From NCBI GenBank assembly GCA_963757605.1, contig CAVWSF010000002.1, positions 1 through 64,000 of the forward strand: a stretch of DNA of 64,000 bases. The letters are read 5' to 3'. Position 1 is the stretch's first letter, and every line of letters starts with the position of its first letter. The stretch comes from JAICJC01 sp963757605. Lineage in GTDB: Bacteria; Actinomycetota; Thermoleophilia; Gaiellales; JAICJC01. Positions 15,737-23,051 of the stretch are shown one piece after another. The notes beneath the pieces were generated by a model. It was given only the letters and a program-made list of their open reading frames with translations, was not told the origin of the DNA and did no database searches. The translations under genes were made by a program, and so were the position numbers.

Positions 15737-16114
15737 GTGAGCAGCGAGGGCATCAAGATCCTGATCGCCGAGGACAACGCGCTTCTCCGGGGAGTGCTGC
15801 GGGACGCGTTGGAGGAGGCCGGGATGGACGTGGTCGGCGAGGCATCCGACGGGGCGGAGGCGGTGGTCTCGGCCGAGCGGGCGCAGCCCGACGTCGTGGT
15901 CATGGACATGCGCATGCCCAACGTCGACGGCATCGAGGCGACCGAGCAGATCGCGGCGGCCGAGTGGGCGATGCCGGTGGTCGTGCTCTCGGCCTACGAC
16001 GAGCCGCAGATGATCGAGGCGGCGCTGAACGCCGGCGCGGCCAGCTGCCTCAAGAAGGGCGTCGGGCTCGACGAGCTGATCGACGCCATCCGCTCGGCGC
16101 ACACGGCTCGGTAG
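15737..16114 (+). CDS. Stand-alone receiver domain protein (CheY-like)
   Basis: 125 residues from GTG 15737. Only a receiver domain: acidic pair in LIAEDN (12-13), phospho-acceptor Asp57 in VVVMDMRMP, Ser/Thr in VVLSAYDE and Lys in SCLKKGV. No output domain. It lies 15 nt after the PfkB gene and likely belongs to the same operon as the kinase, acting as a second phosphate target or by protein contact. Confidence 0.88.
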   Translation: MSSEGIKILIAEDNALLRGVLRDALEEAGMDVVGEASDGAEAVVSAERAQPDVVVMDMRMPNVDGIEATEQIAAAEWAMPVVVLSAYDEPQMIEAALNAGAASCLKKGVGLDELIDAIRSAHTAR

Positions 16115-16125
16115 CGAAGCAACCC

Positions 16126-16580
16126 TTACGGGTGCTTCACGCCGTCGCGCAGCATCGTCGCTGTGCGCTCGAGCCGGGCGCGGCGGGTCTCCTCGCGCTC
16201 CGCCCCGGCCACCACCCACTCGGCGTACTCGCGCCGGTGCGTGTAGGACAGACTGTCCAACGCGGCCCGCGCCTCCGGATCGGCCGCGAGCACGGCCTCG
16301 AGCTCCGCCGGAAGCTCGACGGTGCGCGGCTCGTCGTCGAGCTCCAGGACGACCGAGAGCGGTCGCCGTCGCCGAACCCGGCCGCCTCACGGATCTCGCG
16401 CCGGAACCTGGGGAAATAGCGGCCGCCGTACACCGCGACCGTCGTCCGGAACGGGTGCCCGTTCACGGTGCCCCGGACCGGCGCCCGGGCCTTGCCGAAC
16501 GCGGCGCACACGTCGAACGGCACCTCGACGAGCGTCCCTGACCCCTGCTGCTCCAGCGTCCCCTCGAATGTCTCCGCCAT
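16126..16580 (-). pseudogene. DUF1905/YdeI-like protein, frameshifted
   Basis: The first 75 residues match DUF1905 (FEGTLEQQGSGTLVEVPFDV, VNGHPFRTTVAVYGGRYF, EIREAAGFGDGD). The frame breaks at about 16364, and the continuation in another frame reads VVLELDDEPRTVELPAEL, SYTHRREYAEWVVAGAERE and ERTATMLRDGVKHP with a stop at 16126, the usual YdeI-type end. One missing base explains it; the repaired gene has 152 codons. In the unrepaired frame the product would end at 16137 in an Arg/Ser-rich tail. These proteins bind small ligands; the role is unclear. Confidence 0.8.
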
Positions 16581-16601
16581 CGTCGCAGTATGTCGCGCGT
16601 G

Positions 16602-16607
16602 TAGCCT
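16602..16607 (+). promoter_or_regulatory. -10-like TAGCCT
   Basis: TAGCCT, 7 nt before GTG 16615, no Shine-Dalgarno; leaderless-type spacing. Confidence 0.4.
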
Positions 16608-16614
16608 CGGGCGT

Positions 16615-17115
16615 GTGAGCGCTCAGATCCACATCGCCCAGGTGAACGTCGCCCGTGCCCTCGAGCCGCTCGACTCGCTGCTCCTTCGCGACTTCATGGC
16701 GGCGCTCGCACCCGTGAACGCCCTCGCCGACGCGGCGCCCGGGTTCGCCTGGCGGCTCCAGACGGAGGAGGGCGACGCCACCGCCGTCCGGATCGGGGCC
16801 GACCCGCTGGTGATCGTGAACCTCTCCGTGTGGGCGTCGCTGGACGCCCTGTGGGCGTTCGTCTACGGGAGCGCGCACGTCGGCGTGATGCAGCGGCGGC
16901 GGACGTGGTTCGAGCGGCCGGTCGAGGCGCACCTCGCACTCTGGTGGGTGCGTGCCGGAGCGACGCCGGGCGTGGACGAGGCGGCGGCGCGGCTCGCCGC
17001 GATCCGCCGGGACGGGCCCGGCCCGCGGGCGTTCGACTTCAAGCACCCGTTCGGGCCGGGAGGCGAGCCGCTCGACGCGGCCGCGCTCCGCATCCTGCCG
17101 GCAGCCTGCGGCTGA
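16615..17115 (+). CDS. DUF3291 domain protein
   Basis: 166 residues from GTG 16615. It is recognised by IAQVNVARALEPLDS at the N-terminus, FMAALAPVNALADAAPGFAWRL, LSVWASLDALWAFVYGSAHVGVMQRRRTWF and ALWWVRAG, in the order seen in DUF3291 proteins (dimeric alpha/beta barrel fold, related to heme-dependent or monooxygenase-like folds). No catalytic role is established. Intact, although flanked by two frameshifted genes. Confidence 0.8.
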   Translation: MSAQIHIAQVNVARALEPLDSLLLRDFMAALAPVNALADAAPGFAWRLQTEEGDATAVRIGADPLVIVNLSVWASLDALWAFVYGSAHVGVMQRRRTWFERPVEAHLALWWVRAGATPGVDEAAARLAAIRRDGPGPRAFDFKHPFGPGGEPLDAAALRILPAACG

Positions 17116-17117
17116 CC

Positions 17118-17520
17118 TCAGGGCCAGCCCAGGAACTCGCTGCGATGGGCCGTGAACAACCGCGGCCACCGCCTCGGGCGTGCGGTCGTCGAGCGCACGC
17201 AGCGCGTCGACGAGCGCTCGGATGGGCGGTGTCATCACGAGCAGATACCGGGTCCGCCCCGGCCTGCGAGTTCCACGTGTGCGGGGTGCCGCGCGGGACG
17301 ATCGCCGCCCCGCCGGCCGGGACCTCGACGTCGACATCGCCCGACCGCACGACGAGCGCGCCCTCGAGCACGTACCAGGCCTCGTCGTTCTCGTGGTGGA
17401 CGTGAAGCGGGGCGGGTCGCCGCCGCCCGGGTCGGCCCGCTCGGCCAGCACGATCGCTGCGCCGGGCGAGGCGATGAGGCGGCCGGCGAGGGCCGCCGCG
17501 GACGGCTCGTCGCCGGTCAC
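17118..17520 (-). pseudogene. Cupin protein with three frameshifts
   Basis: A small cupin starting at GTG 17520, which overlaps the ALDH stop (GTGA). Pieces in three frames make one protein: LAGRLIASPGAAIVLAERAD; then, after about 17398, HVHHENDEAWYVLEGALVV and VPRGTPHTWNS; then, after about 17257, RYLLVMTPPIRALVDALRAL; and after about 17150 TAHRSEFLGWP and stop. The shifts fit one missing base followed by two extra bases. The metal-binding HxH, E and H of cupins are kept. Such density of indels in 400 bp argues for decay, unless read errors cluster here. Confidence 0.75.
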
Positions 17521-18962
17521 TCCGTCGAGATGAAGACGCTCTTCAGCTCGGTGTTGTGCTCGAGGGCGTGCATGCCGAGCTCTTTGCCGACCCCCGACTG
17601 CTTGTAGCCGCCGAACGGAGTCTGCGGGAAAACGCTCGAGTTCGAGTTGACGCCGAGCACGCCCGTGCGCATCGCCCGCGCGACCCGCAACTGCCGGGCG
17701 CCGTCGCGGGTCCAGAGCGACCCGGAGAGCCCGTAGGGCGTGTCGTTGGCGATGCGGATCGCCTCGGCCTCGTCGCGGAACGTGATGACGCTGACGACGG
17801 GGCCGAAGATCTCCTCGCGCGCGACGCGCATGTCGTTCGTCACGCCGTCGAGCACGGTCGGCCGGTAGAAGAAGCCGGCCTCCAGGTCGCCGCCCGGCCG
17901 CTCGCCGCCGGCCACGATCGTGGCGCCGTCGTCGATCCCCGACCGCACGTAGCCCTCGACCGTCTCGCGCTGCGAGGCCGAGATGAGCGGCCCGATCTCG
18001 GTCGAGTCGTCCTCGGGCATGCCTACCCGCAGGCCGCTGGCCGTCGCGGCGTAGCGCTCCAGCAGCTCGTCCTTGGCCGACTCCTGGACGATCAGCCGCG
18101 AGCGCGCGCAGCAGTCCTGCCCGCAGTTCTCGAAGACGGCGTACGGCGCCATCCGCCCCGCCTTCTCGAGGTCGGCGTCGGCGAAGACGATGCAGGCCGA
18201 CTTGCCGCCCAGCTCGAGCGTCACGCGCTTGATGGTCGCAGCCGCCTGGCGGGCGATGCCGGCACCGACCTCGGTCGAGCCGGTGAAGCCGATCTTGCCG
18301 ACGTCCGGGTGCTCGACGAGCTCCGCGCCGACCGTGCCGCCCGGCCCGGGGACGACGTTCAGCGCCCCTTCCGCGATCCCCGCCTCGACGGCCAGCTCGG
18401 CGTAGCGCAGCACCGAGAGCGGCGTGAGGGACGCCGGCTTCAGGACGACCGTGTTCCCCGCCGCCAGCGCCGGCGCGATCTTCCAGTTGGCGATGTTGAG
18501 CGGGAAGTTCCACGGCGTGATCAGGCCCACCACGCCGATCGGCTCACGGAAGGTGAGCGCGATGCCGTCGCGCTCCACCGGGATCGTGTGGCCGAAGAAC
18601 TTGTCGACGGCCCCGGCGTAGTAGCGGATCACGTCGACGATCATGCCGAGCTGACCGCGGGCGTCGGAGATCGGCATACCGACGTTCCGGCACTCGAGCA
18701 GGGCCAGCTCCTCGGCGTGCTCCTCGACCAGGGTCGCGAAGCGGTGCATGCGCCGGCCGCGCGTCACCGGCGAGAGCGCACCCCAGGTCTCGTAGGCCCG
18801 AAGCGCCGCCGCCACGGCCCGGTTGGCGTCCTCGACGCCGCCCTCGGCGACGGTCGCCATCGCCGTCGCGCTGGCCGGGTTCACGACCTCGAACGTCCGC
18901 CCCTCCGCCGCGGCGACCCGCTCACCGCCGATCACGAGGCCCTCCACAGCTCCCACGCTCAT
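17517..18962 (-). CDS. NAD-dependent aldehyde dehydrogenase (PuuC-like)
   Basis: 481 residues, full length. Rossmann region TPWNFPLNIANWKIAPALAAGN, VLKPASLTP, FTGSTEVG; catalytic Glu in TLELGGKSA and catalytic Cys in FENCGQDCCARSRLIV; C-terminal FGGYKQSGVGKELG. It should oxidise an aldehyde to the acid. Neighbours (gamma-glutamyl hydrolase and glutamine-synthetase-like genes) suggest gamma-glutamyl-gamma-aminobutyraldehyde or a related amino-aldehyde. ATGA overlap with the hydrolase gene upstream shows one operon. Confidence 0.9.
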   Translation of the reverse strand: MSVGAVEGLVIGGERVAAAEGRTFEVVNPASATAMATVAEGGVEDANRAVAAALRAYETWGALSPVTRGRRMHRFATLVEEHAEELALLECRNVGMPISDARGQLGMIVDVIRYYAGAVDKFFGHTIPVERDGIALTFREPIGVVGLITPWNFPLNIANWKIAPALAAGNTVVLKPASLTPLSVLRYAELAVEAGIAEGALNVVPGPGGTVGAELVEHPDVGKIGFTGSTEVGAGIARQAAATIKRVTLELGGKSACIVFADADLEKAGRMAPYAVFENCGQDCCARSRLIVQESAKDELLERYAATASGLRVGMPEDDSTEIGPLISASQRETVEGYVRSGIDDGATIVAGGERPGGDLEAGFFYRPTVLDGVTNDMRVAREEIFGPVVSVITFRDEAEAIRIANDTPYGLSGSLWTRDGARQLRVARAMRTGVLGVNSNSSVFPQTPFGGYKQSGVGKELGMHALEHNTELKSVFISTE

Positions 18963-19672
18963 GCCGCAGCCCTCCGGTATGTCGTCGCCTGGTCGACCAG
19001 CGCCTCGAAGAGCGCCGCGCCGCCCTCCTCGTCCTCCTCGGGATGCCAGAGCACGCCGACCACGTAACGCGCCGCGGCGTCCTCGATCGCCTCGACCGTC
19101 CCGTCCTCCGCGGTGGCCGCCACCCGCAGGCCGTCACCCAGGCGGTCGGGCGCCTGGTGGTGGCAGGAGTGCGTGTGGGCGTCGGTGCCGAGGACGGCGG
19201 CGAGCCGCGTGCCCGGAAGCACGGTCACCGAGTGACGGGTGTACGTGCCAGGCGGGCCCTTGTGCGTCTCGCCGTCCAGGTGCTGGATCAGATCGCCGCC
19301 ACGGGCGACGTTCAGGAGCTGCATCCCGCGGCAGATGCCGAGCACGGGCATCGTGGACGAGAGCGCCGCTCGCATCAGCTCGAGCTCGGCCGCGTCCCTG
19401 TGGTCGTAGAAGGCGCTCGACTCGGGGTGCGGCTCCTGGCCGTAGACGGCCGGGTTGATGTCGGAGCCGCCCGTGAAGACCATCGCGTCGAGGTCGTCAA
19501 GGATCGCGGTCGCCACCTCGGTCGGCGGGATCAGGACCGGGATCCCCCCGGCGGCCACCACCGCCCGGACGTAGCCCTGGGGGACGAGCACGGAGCGGAG
19601 CTCCTTCCACTGACCGAAGTCCACCGGCACGTCATAGGCGCTGATCCCGATCACCGGCCGCTTGCGATCCAT
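18959..19672 (-). CDS. Gamma-glutamyl hydrolase, PuuD-like (peptidase C26)
   Basis: 237 residues. Class I amidotransferase fold: IGISAYDVPVDFGQW start, FTGGSDINPAVYG, nucleophile Cys in LGICRGMQLLNVARGGDLIQHL, catalytic His/Glu in GVLWHPEEDEEGG. The GGDL(I/Y)QHL and SCHHQA stretches are typical of PuuD, which cleaves gamma-glutamyl-GABA. The nearby PuuC-like and PuuA-like genes support an amine-catabolic role. The start is ATG 19672. Confidence 0.88.
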   Translation of the reverse strand: MDRKRPVIGISAYDVPVDFGQWKELRSVLVPQGYVRAVVAAGGIPVLIPPTEVATAILDDLDAMVFTGGSDINPAVYGQEPHPESSAFYDHRDAAELELMRAALSSTMPVLGICRGMQLLNVARGGDLIQHLDGETHKGPPGTYTRHSVTVLPGTRLAAVLGTDAHTHSCHHQAPDRLGDGLRVAATAEDGTVEAIEDAAARYVVGVLWHPEEDEEGGAALFEALVDQATTYRRAAA

Positions 19673-19681
19673 CCCGCCCTC

Positions 19682-19692
19682 AGTATATGAAT
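19682..19692. promoter_or_regulatory. Shared divergent promoter core
   Basis: AGTATATGAAT in a 25-nt gap. Leftwards TATACT (19687-19682) is 9 nt before ATG 19672 of the hydrolase; rightwards TATATG (19684-19689) is 8 nt before GTG 19698 of the synthetase. The overlapping boxes would couple the two arms of the pathway. Motif-based. Confidence 0.45.
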
Positions 19693-19697
19693 GGCGC

Positions 19698-21044
19698 GTG
19701 CCCCTGATCCTCGAGGACCTGCGCGCCGACGTGGAGCGGGGCGAGATCGACACCGTCCTCCTGGTGATGACGGACATGCAGGGCCGGCTCCAGGGCAAGC
19801 GCCTGCACGCGCCGTTCTTCTGCGACGAGGTCGCGGCGCACGGCGCCGAGGGCTGCTACTACCTGCTGACCGTCGACGTCGACATGCAGCCGGTGCAGGG
19901 CTTCGAGATGGCCTCGTGGGAGTCGGGCTACGGCGATTTCGTGTTCCGGCCCGACATGGAGACGCTCCGGCGCATCCCGTGGCTCGAGCGGACCGCGCTC
20001 GTCGTGTGCGACATCGAGTGGCAGGACCGGCGGCCCGTGGCGCCCTCGCCGCGCCAGATCCTGCGCCGCCAACTCGACAGGCTGGCCGAGCGCGGGCTGG
20101 TCGCGAAGGTCGGCTCCGAGCTCGAGTTCTTCCTCTTCCGCGAGACGTACGACTCGGCCCGCGAGAAGCGCTATCACGACCTGGTGCCCGCGAACCCCTA
20201 CAACGTCGACTACTCGATCCTCGGGACGACCATGGTCGAGGACGTCATCCGGCCCATCCGGCTCGGCATGCAGGGGGCCGGGATCCGCGTCGAGGACTCG
20301 AAGGGCGAGTGCAACTTCGGCCAGCACGAGGTGAACTTCCGCTACTCCGACGCGCTCACGATGGCCGACAACCACAGCGTCTACAAGAACGGCGCGAAGG
20401 AGATCGCCCACGCCCACGGCTACGCGCTCTCGTTCATGGCCAAGTACGACGAGCGCGAGGGCAACTCGTGCCACATCCACTGCAGCCTGTGGAACGACGA
20501 CACCCCGGCGTTCGCCGACGGCGACGGCCACCAGACCGAGCTCTTCCGCCGCTTCGTGGCGGGCCAGCTCGCGGCGACCAGAGAGCTGACTCTGTGCTTC
20601 GCCCCGAACGTGAACTCGTACAAGCGCTACGCGTGGGGATCGTTCGCGCCCACCACGCTGGCCTGGGGCGTCGACAACCGCACCTGCGCGTTCCGGGTCG
20701 TCGGCCACGGGCCCGGCCTGCGCGTCGAGAGCCGCCTCGCCGGCGCCGACACGAACCCGTACCTGGCGTTCGCCGCCATCATCGCCGCGGGGCTGCACGG
20801 GATCGAGAACGAGCTGGAGCTCGAGGAGGCCTACCCCGGCAACGCCTACGACGCGACGGACAAGCCGCGGGTGCCGTCGAGCCTGGGAGCGGCGATCGAC
20901 CTGTTCGAGGGCTCAGCGCTGGCGCGCCACGCGTTCGGCGACGAGGTGGTCGACCACTACCTGCACTACGCGCGCACGGAGCTCAGGTCGTTCGAGGCTG
21001 CCGTCACCGATTGGGAGAAGTTCCGCAGCTTCGAAAGACTCTAA
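19698..21044 (+). CDS. Glutamine synthetase family, gamma-glutamylamine ligase (PuuA-like)
   Basis: 448 residues from GTG 19698 (VPLILEDLRADVERGEIDTVLL); the frame is open to 19662 but that would overlap the divergent gene. Glutamine-synthetase marks: KVGSELEFFLF (metal Glu), EVNFRYSDALTMADN, EGNSCHIHCSLW (ATP/glutamate region), NRTCAFRVVG, ESRLAGADTNPYLAFAA. The length and lack of the adenylylation Tyr loop match the PuuA/GlnA-like group that joins glutamate to amines rather than ammonia. It probably activates a polyamine or monoamine for the PuuC/PuuD-like enzymes. Confidence 0.88.
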   Translation: MPLILEDLRADVERGEIDTVLLVMTDMQGRLQGKRLHAPFFCDEVAAHGAEGCYYLLTVDVDMQPVQGFEMASWESGYGDFVFRPDMETLRRIPWLERTALVVCDIEWQDRRPVAPSPRQILRRQLDRLAERGLVAKVGSELEFFLFRETYDSAREKRYHDLVPANPYNVDYSILGTTMVEDVIRPIRLGMQGAGIRVEDSKGECNFGQHEVNFRYSDALTMADNHSVYKNGAKEIAHAHGYALSFMAKYDEREGNSCHIHCSLWNDDTPAFADGDGHQTELFRRFVAGQLAATRELTLCFAPNVNSYKRYAWGSFAPTTLAWGVDNRTCAFRVVGHGPGLRVESRLAGADTNPYLAFAAIIAAGLHGIENELELEEAYPGNAYDATDKPRVPSSLGAAIDLFEGSALARHAFGDEVVDHYLHYARTELRSFEAAVTDWEKFRSFERL

Positions 21045-21070
21045 GGACTTGCACGCACAGTCGTGGCGAA

Positions 21071-21160
21071 GGCGAAGACCGCGCTCTTCGCCGGAGCGCG
21101 GCCTACACCCCGCCTCCCCTTGAGGAGGGGGCTCGCGGGGGAACCCTGGGTTCCCCGGCG
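21071..21160 (+). repeat. Two-hairpin intergenic element, copy 2
   Basis: Left hairpin GGCGAAGA / TCTTCGCC around CCGCGC; spacer with CCTCCCCTTGAGGAGGGG, which can form a small third stem; right hairpin GCGGGGGAAC / GTTCCCCGGC (one mismatch). It ends about 4 nt from the stop of the 57-residue gene on the minus strand. No GGGGNCAGNCCCC motif is nearby, unlike copies 1, 3 and 4. Confidence 0.8.
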
Positions 21161-21164
21161 TGTA

Positions 21165-21338
21165 TCAGGCGGCTTTGCGCGGATGCGCGAGCCGGTGAAG
21201 CAGCTCGCGACGGCGCTCGGCGCGCCGCTCGAACTTGCGATCACGGGCAAGACGCATGAAGTACTCCCGCTCGCTCTCGCGATGGGGATGCCGGGTCTCG
21301 AAGCTGGAAGCCGTAAAAAGTTGGGATAGCTGTGTCAT
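21165..21338 (-). CDS. Small basic protein of 57 residues, unknown
   Basis: Reading leftwards from ATG 21338: MTQLSQLFTASSFETRHPHR, then a very basic helical half (RDRKFERRAERRRELLHRL, ending AHPRKAA) and stop at 21165. No family recognised. Evidence that it is real: a near-consensus promoter with the correct spacing, a start codon exactly where transcription should begin, a palindrome over the start, and a stop followed by copy 2 of the two-hairpin element, as at three ordinary genes. The charge suggests nucleic-acid or membrane-lipid contact; that is a guess. Confidence 0.6.
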   Translation of the reverse strand: MTQLSQLFTASSFETRHPHRESEREYFMRLARDRKFERRAERRRELLHRLAHPRKAA

Positions 21339-21345
21339 AGACACA
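21331..21345. promoter_or_regulatory. Palindrome over the small gene's start (operator candidate)
   Basis: TGTGTC-ATA-GACACA, 6-bp perfect arms around 3 nt, spanning the predicted transcription start and the ATG. A bound repressor here would block initiation. No regulator is assigned. Confidence 0.45.
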
Positions 21346-21372
21346 TTGTATCATCGGCAAACGCGGCGTCAA
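21345..21372 (-). promoter_or_regulatory. Sigma-70-type promoter of the 57-residue gene
   Basis: -35 TTGACG (21372-21367), 16-nt spacer, -10 TACAAT (21350-21345), then 6 nt to the ATG. It is the best promoter match in the window and predicts a leaderless mRNA. Confidence 0.65.
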
Positions 21373-21426
21373 CCCGTACGAATCACGCTAAAGGGGGAAA
21401 TACTGGAGAAGAAGTGGTAGTCGAAA

Positions 21427-22923
21427 CTACGGGTTCCCCGCAGACGGCGAGTCGGCCGCGTAGCGCACGATCATCTGGTCGGTCATCCACTCCACCGGCG
21501 CCCGGTCGTCGGTCAGCGGGTCGCTCGACGCCGGCACCTGCCGCAGCTCCTGGGCGAAGCCCGCGGCCGGCTGCAGGCCGGGCGGCGCGCCGTCCAGGCG
21601 CAGCCGCAGCTCGGCGGCGGTCGTCGGCGACGTGAATCCGGCCACGATGTCGTTGAACCCGCTGACGCGCCACACGAACACCGACGCGAACCGGGTCGCC
21701 ATCGTGCCCGCGATGGCGTCCGGGAGGCTCGAGTCGCCGGGGATCCGGCCCACGTTCGCCATGACCATCCCGCCCGGATCGAGCCGATCGCGCGCCAGGC
21801 CCCAGAACTCCTGCGTCGTCAGGTAGAACGGGATGTACGGCTGGCGGAAGGCGTCGAGGAAGACCGCGTCGAAGCGGGTGTGGTGCTGCTCCAGGTAGAC
21901 GCGCCCGTCGGCCGTCGCCACCCGCACGCGCGGGTTCGACGCCAGCCCGAAATAGCGACGGCCGACCTGGGTGACGACCGGGTCGAGCTCGATGCCGAGG
22001 ACGTTCACGGACGGCCAGTACGTGCCGTATGCCCGCCCGACCGTGCCGCCCGCGTAGCCGATCATGCTGAAGCTGCGAAACCCGGCGCCGTGCAGGAGCG
22101 GCGCGAGCAGGAACTGGTCCCAGTAGCCGCCCGTCAGCACCTGATGCGGACGGTAGATGGAATGGTCGGCCCAGCCCTCGTTCAGGTGCAGGACGCGGCC
22201 GCCGCCGGAGAGCGACTGCACCTGCACGAACTGGTAGGCCGACTCGCCCTCGTAGATGACGTGCGAGCCGGGCTTCACGGCACCGGGCGGGACGAGCGCG
22301 ACGGCGCCGATCAGGGCCGGCACCGCCAGGTAGCGCCGCCCGAGCACGGGCGAGGCCGCGAGGGCCAGGAGGCAGGCGGTCGCGAGCATCGTGCGCCGCG
22401 TCCCGATGGCCGGGATGAGCACCGCCACGGGCAGGAACGTGCCGATGATCGAGCCGGACGTCGAGAGCGCGTACATGCGGCCGGCCACTGCGCCGGCCTC
22501 CTCGATGGTCGTGACGCCCAGCCGGACCGCAAACGGCGAGGCCATGCCGAGCAGGGTGATCGGGGCCGAGAAGAGCAGCATCACCGCGAAGAACGAGCCC
22601 AGGAACGCGCCGACCGACGCGCCGGCGAACGCGTCGACGGCGGCGCTCAGGAAGGGCTCGGCGACGAACGGGAGAACGGCCACGCATGCGGCCGCAGACA
22701 GCATGAGCCAGCACAGGAACCGCAGCGTCGGGTGGCGGTCGGCAAGCCGTCCGCCCACGAAGTAGCCGACCGAGAGGTAGATCAGGATCAGGCCGATGAT
22801 GTTGGCCCAGATCAGGATTGACGCGCCGAAGAACGGGGCAAGCAGGCGCGACGCGCACATCTCGGTGGACATCGTCGTGGCCCCGGCGATGAACACGAGC
22901 GGCGGGAGCACGCGGCGGTTCAC
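21427..22923 (-). CDS. Fused membrane/spermidine-synthase-like protein
   Basis: 498 residues from GTG 22923. The first 230 residues form about seven to eight membrane helices (MFS-like half); the rest is a SAM-dependent aminopropyltransferase-like Rossmann domain (GYAGGTVGRAYGTYWP, NVLGIELDPVVTQVG, DGRVYLEQHHTRFDAVFLDAF). Spermidine synthases have an acidic D-x-x-D active site; here FDAVFLDAF keeps the core. Fused proteins of this type are common but poorly characterised. Closeness to Puu-like genes suggests polyamines. Confidence 0.82.
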   Translation of the reverse strand: MNRRVLPPLVFIAGATTMSTEMCASRLLAPFFGASILIWANIIGLILIYLSVGYFVGGRLADRHPTLRFLCWLMLSAAACVAVLPFVAEPFLSAAVDAFAGASVGAFLGSFFAVMLLFSAPITLLGMASPFAVRLGVTTIEEAGAVAGRMYALSTSGSIIGTFLPVAVLIPAIGTRRTMLATACLLALAASPVLGRRYLAVPALIGAVALVPPGAVKPGSHVIYEGESAYQFVQVQSLSGGGRVLHLNEGWADHSIYRPHQVLTGGYWDQFLLAPLLHGAGFRSFSMIGYAGGTVGRAYGTYWPSVNVLGIELDPVVTQVGRRYFGLASNPRVRVATADGRVYLEQHHTRFDAVFLDAFRQPYIPFYLTTQEFWGLARDRLDPGGMVMANVGRIPGDSSLPDAIAGTMATRFASVFVWRVSGFNDIVAGFTSPTTAAELRLRLDGAPPGLQPAAGFAQELRQVPASSDPLTDDRAPVEWMTDQMIVRYAADSPSAGNP

Positions 22924-22929
22924 GGGCCA

Positions 22930-22935
22930 AGGGTA
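22930..22935 (-). promoter_or_regulatory. -10-like TACCCT
   Basis: TACCCT, 6 nt before GTG 22923. Leaderless-type spacing; motif-based. Confidence 0.35.
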
Positions 22936-23051
22936 GCGCCCCGGATCCGGAGAAAAGGTGGTGAACGGGGTATGGGTTTACTGCGGTTTGTGCAGTACTT
23001 TCAAGGTAGAGGAGGAGGTTTCCGACCGAGCTGGTCGCCAGACTACGCACG
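22936..23051. other. Divergent intergenic region with unused strong SD
   Basis: About 116 bp between the fused MFS/SpeE-like gene and ppx. It is less GC-rich in the middle (GGTTTACTGCGGTTTGTGC) and holds a striking AGAGGAGGAGG purine run near 23005-23016, but the nearest ATG (ppx) is over 35 nt downstream. Nothing else is recognised. Confidence 0.4.

Noticed and set aside
12290..16390. Very long leftward open frame (over 1300 codons) antisense to the two-component and PfkB genes
   Set aside because: Composition is Arg/Gly/Ala-rich without domains, and the sense-strand genes have clear families. Long antisense frames are normal at 70% GC.
22958..23050. Leader peptide upstream of ppx (frame from GTG 22958 with Cys-Gly-Leu-Cys)
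   Set aside because: It continues far into ppx in another frame without a family match, and no attenuator-like structure is visible.
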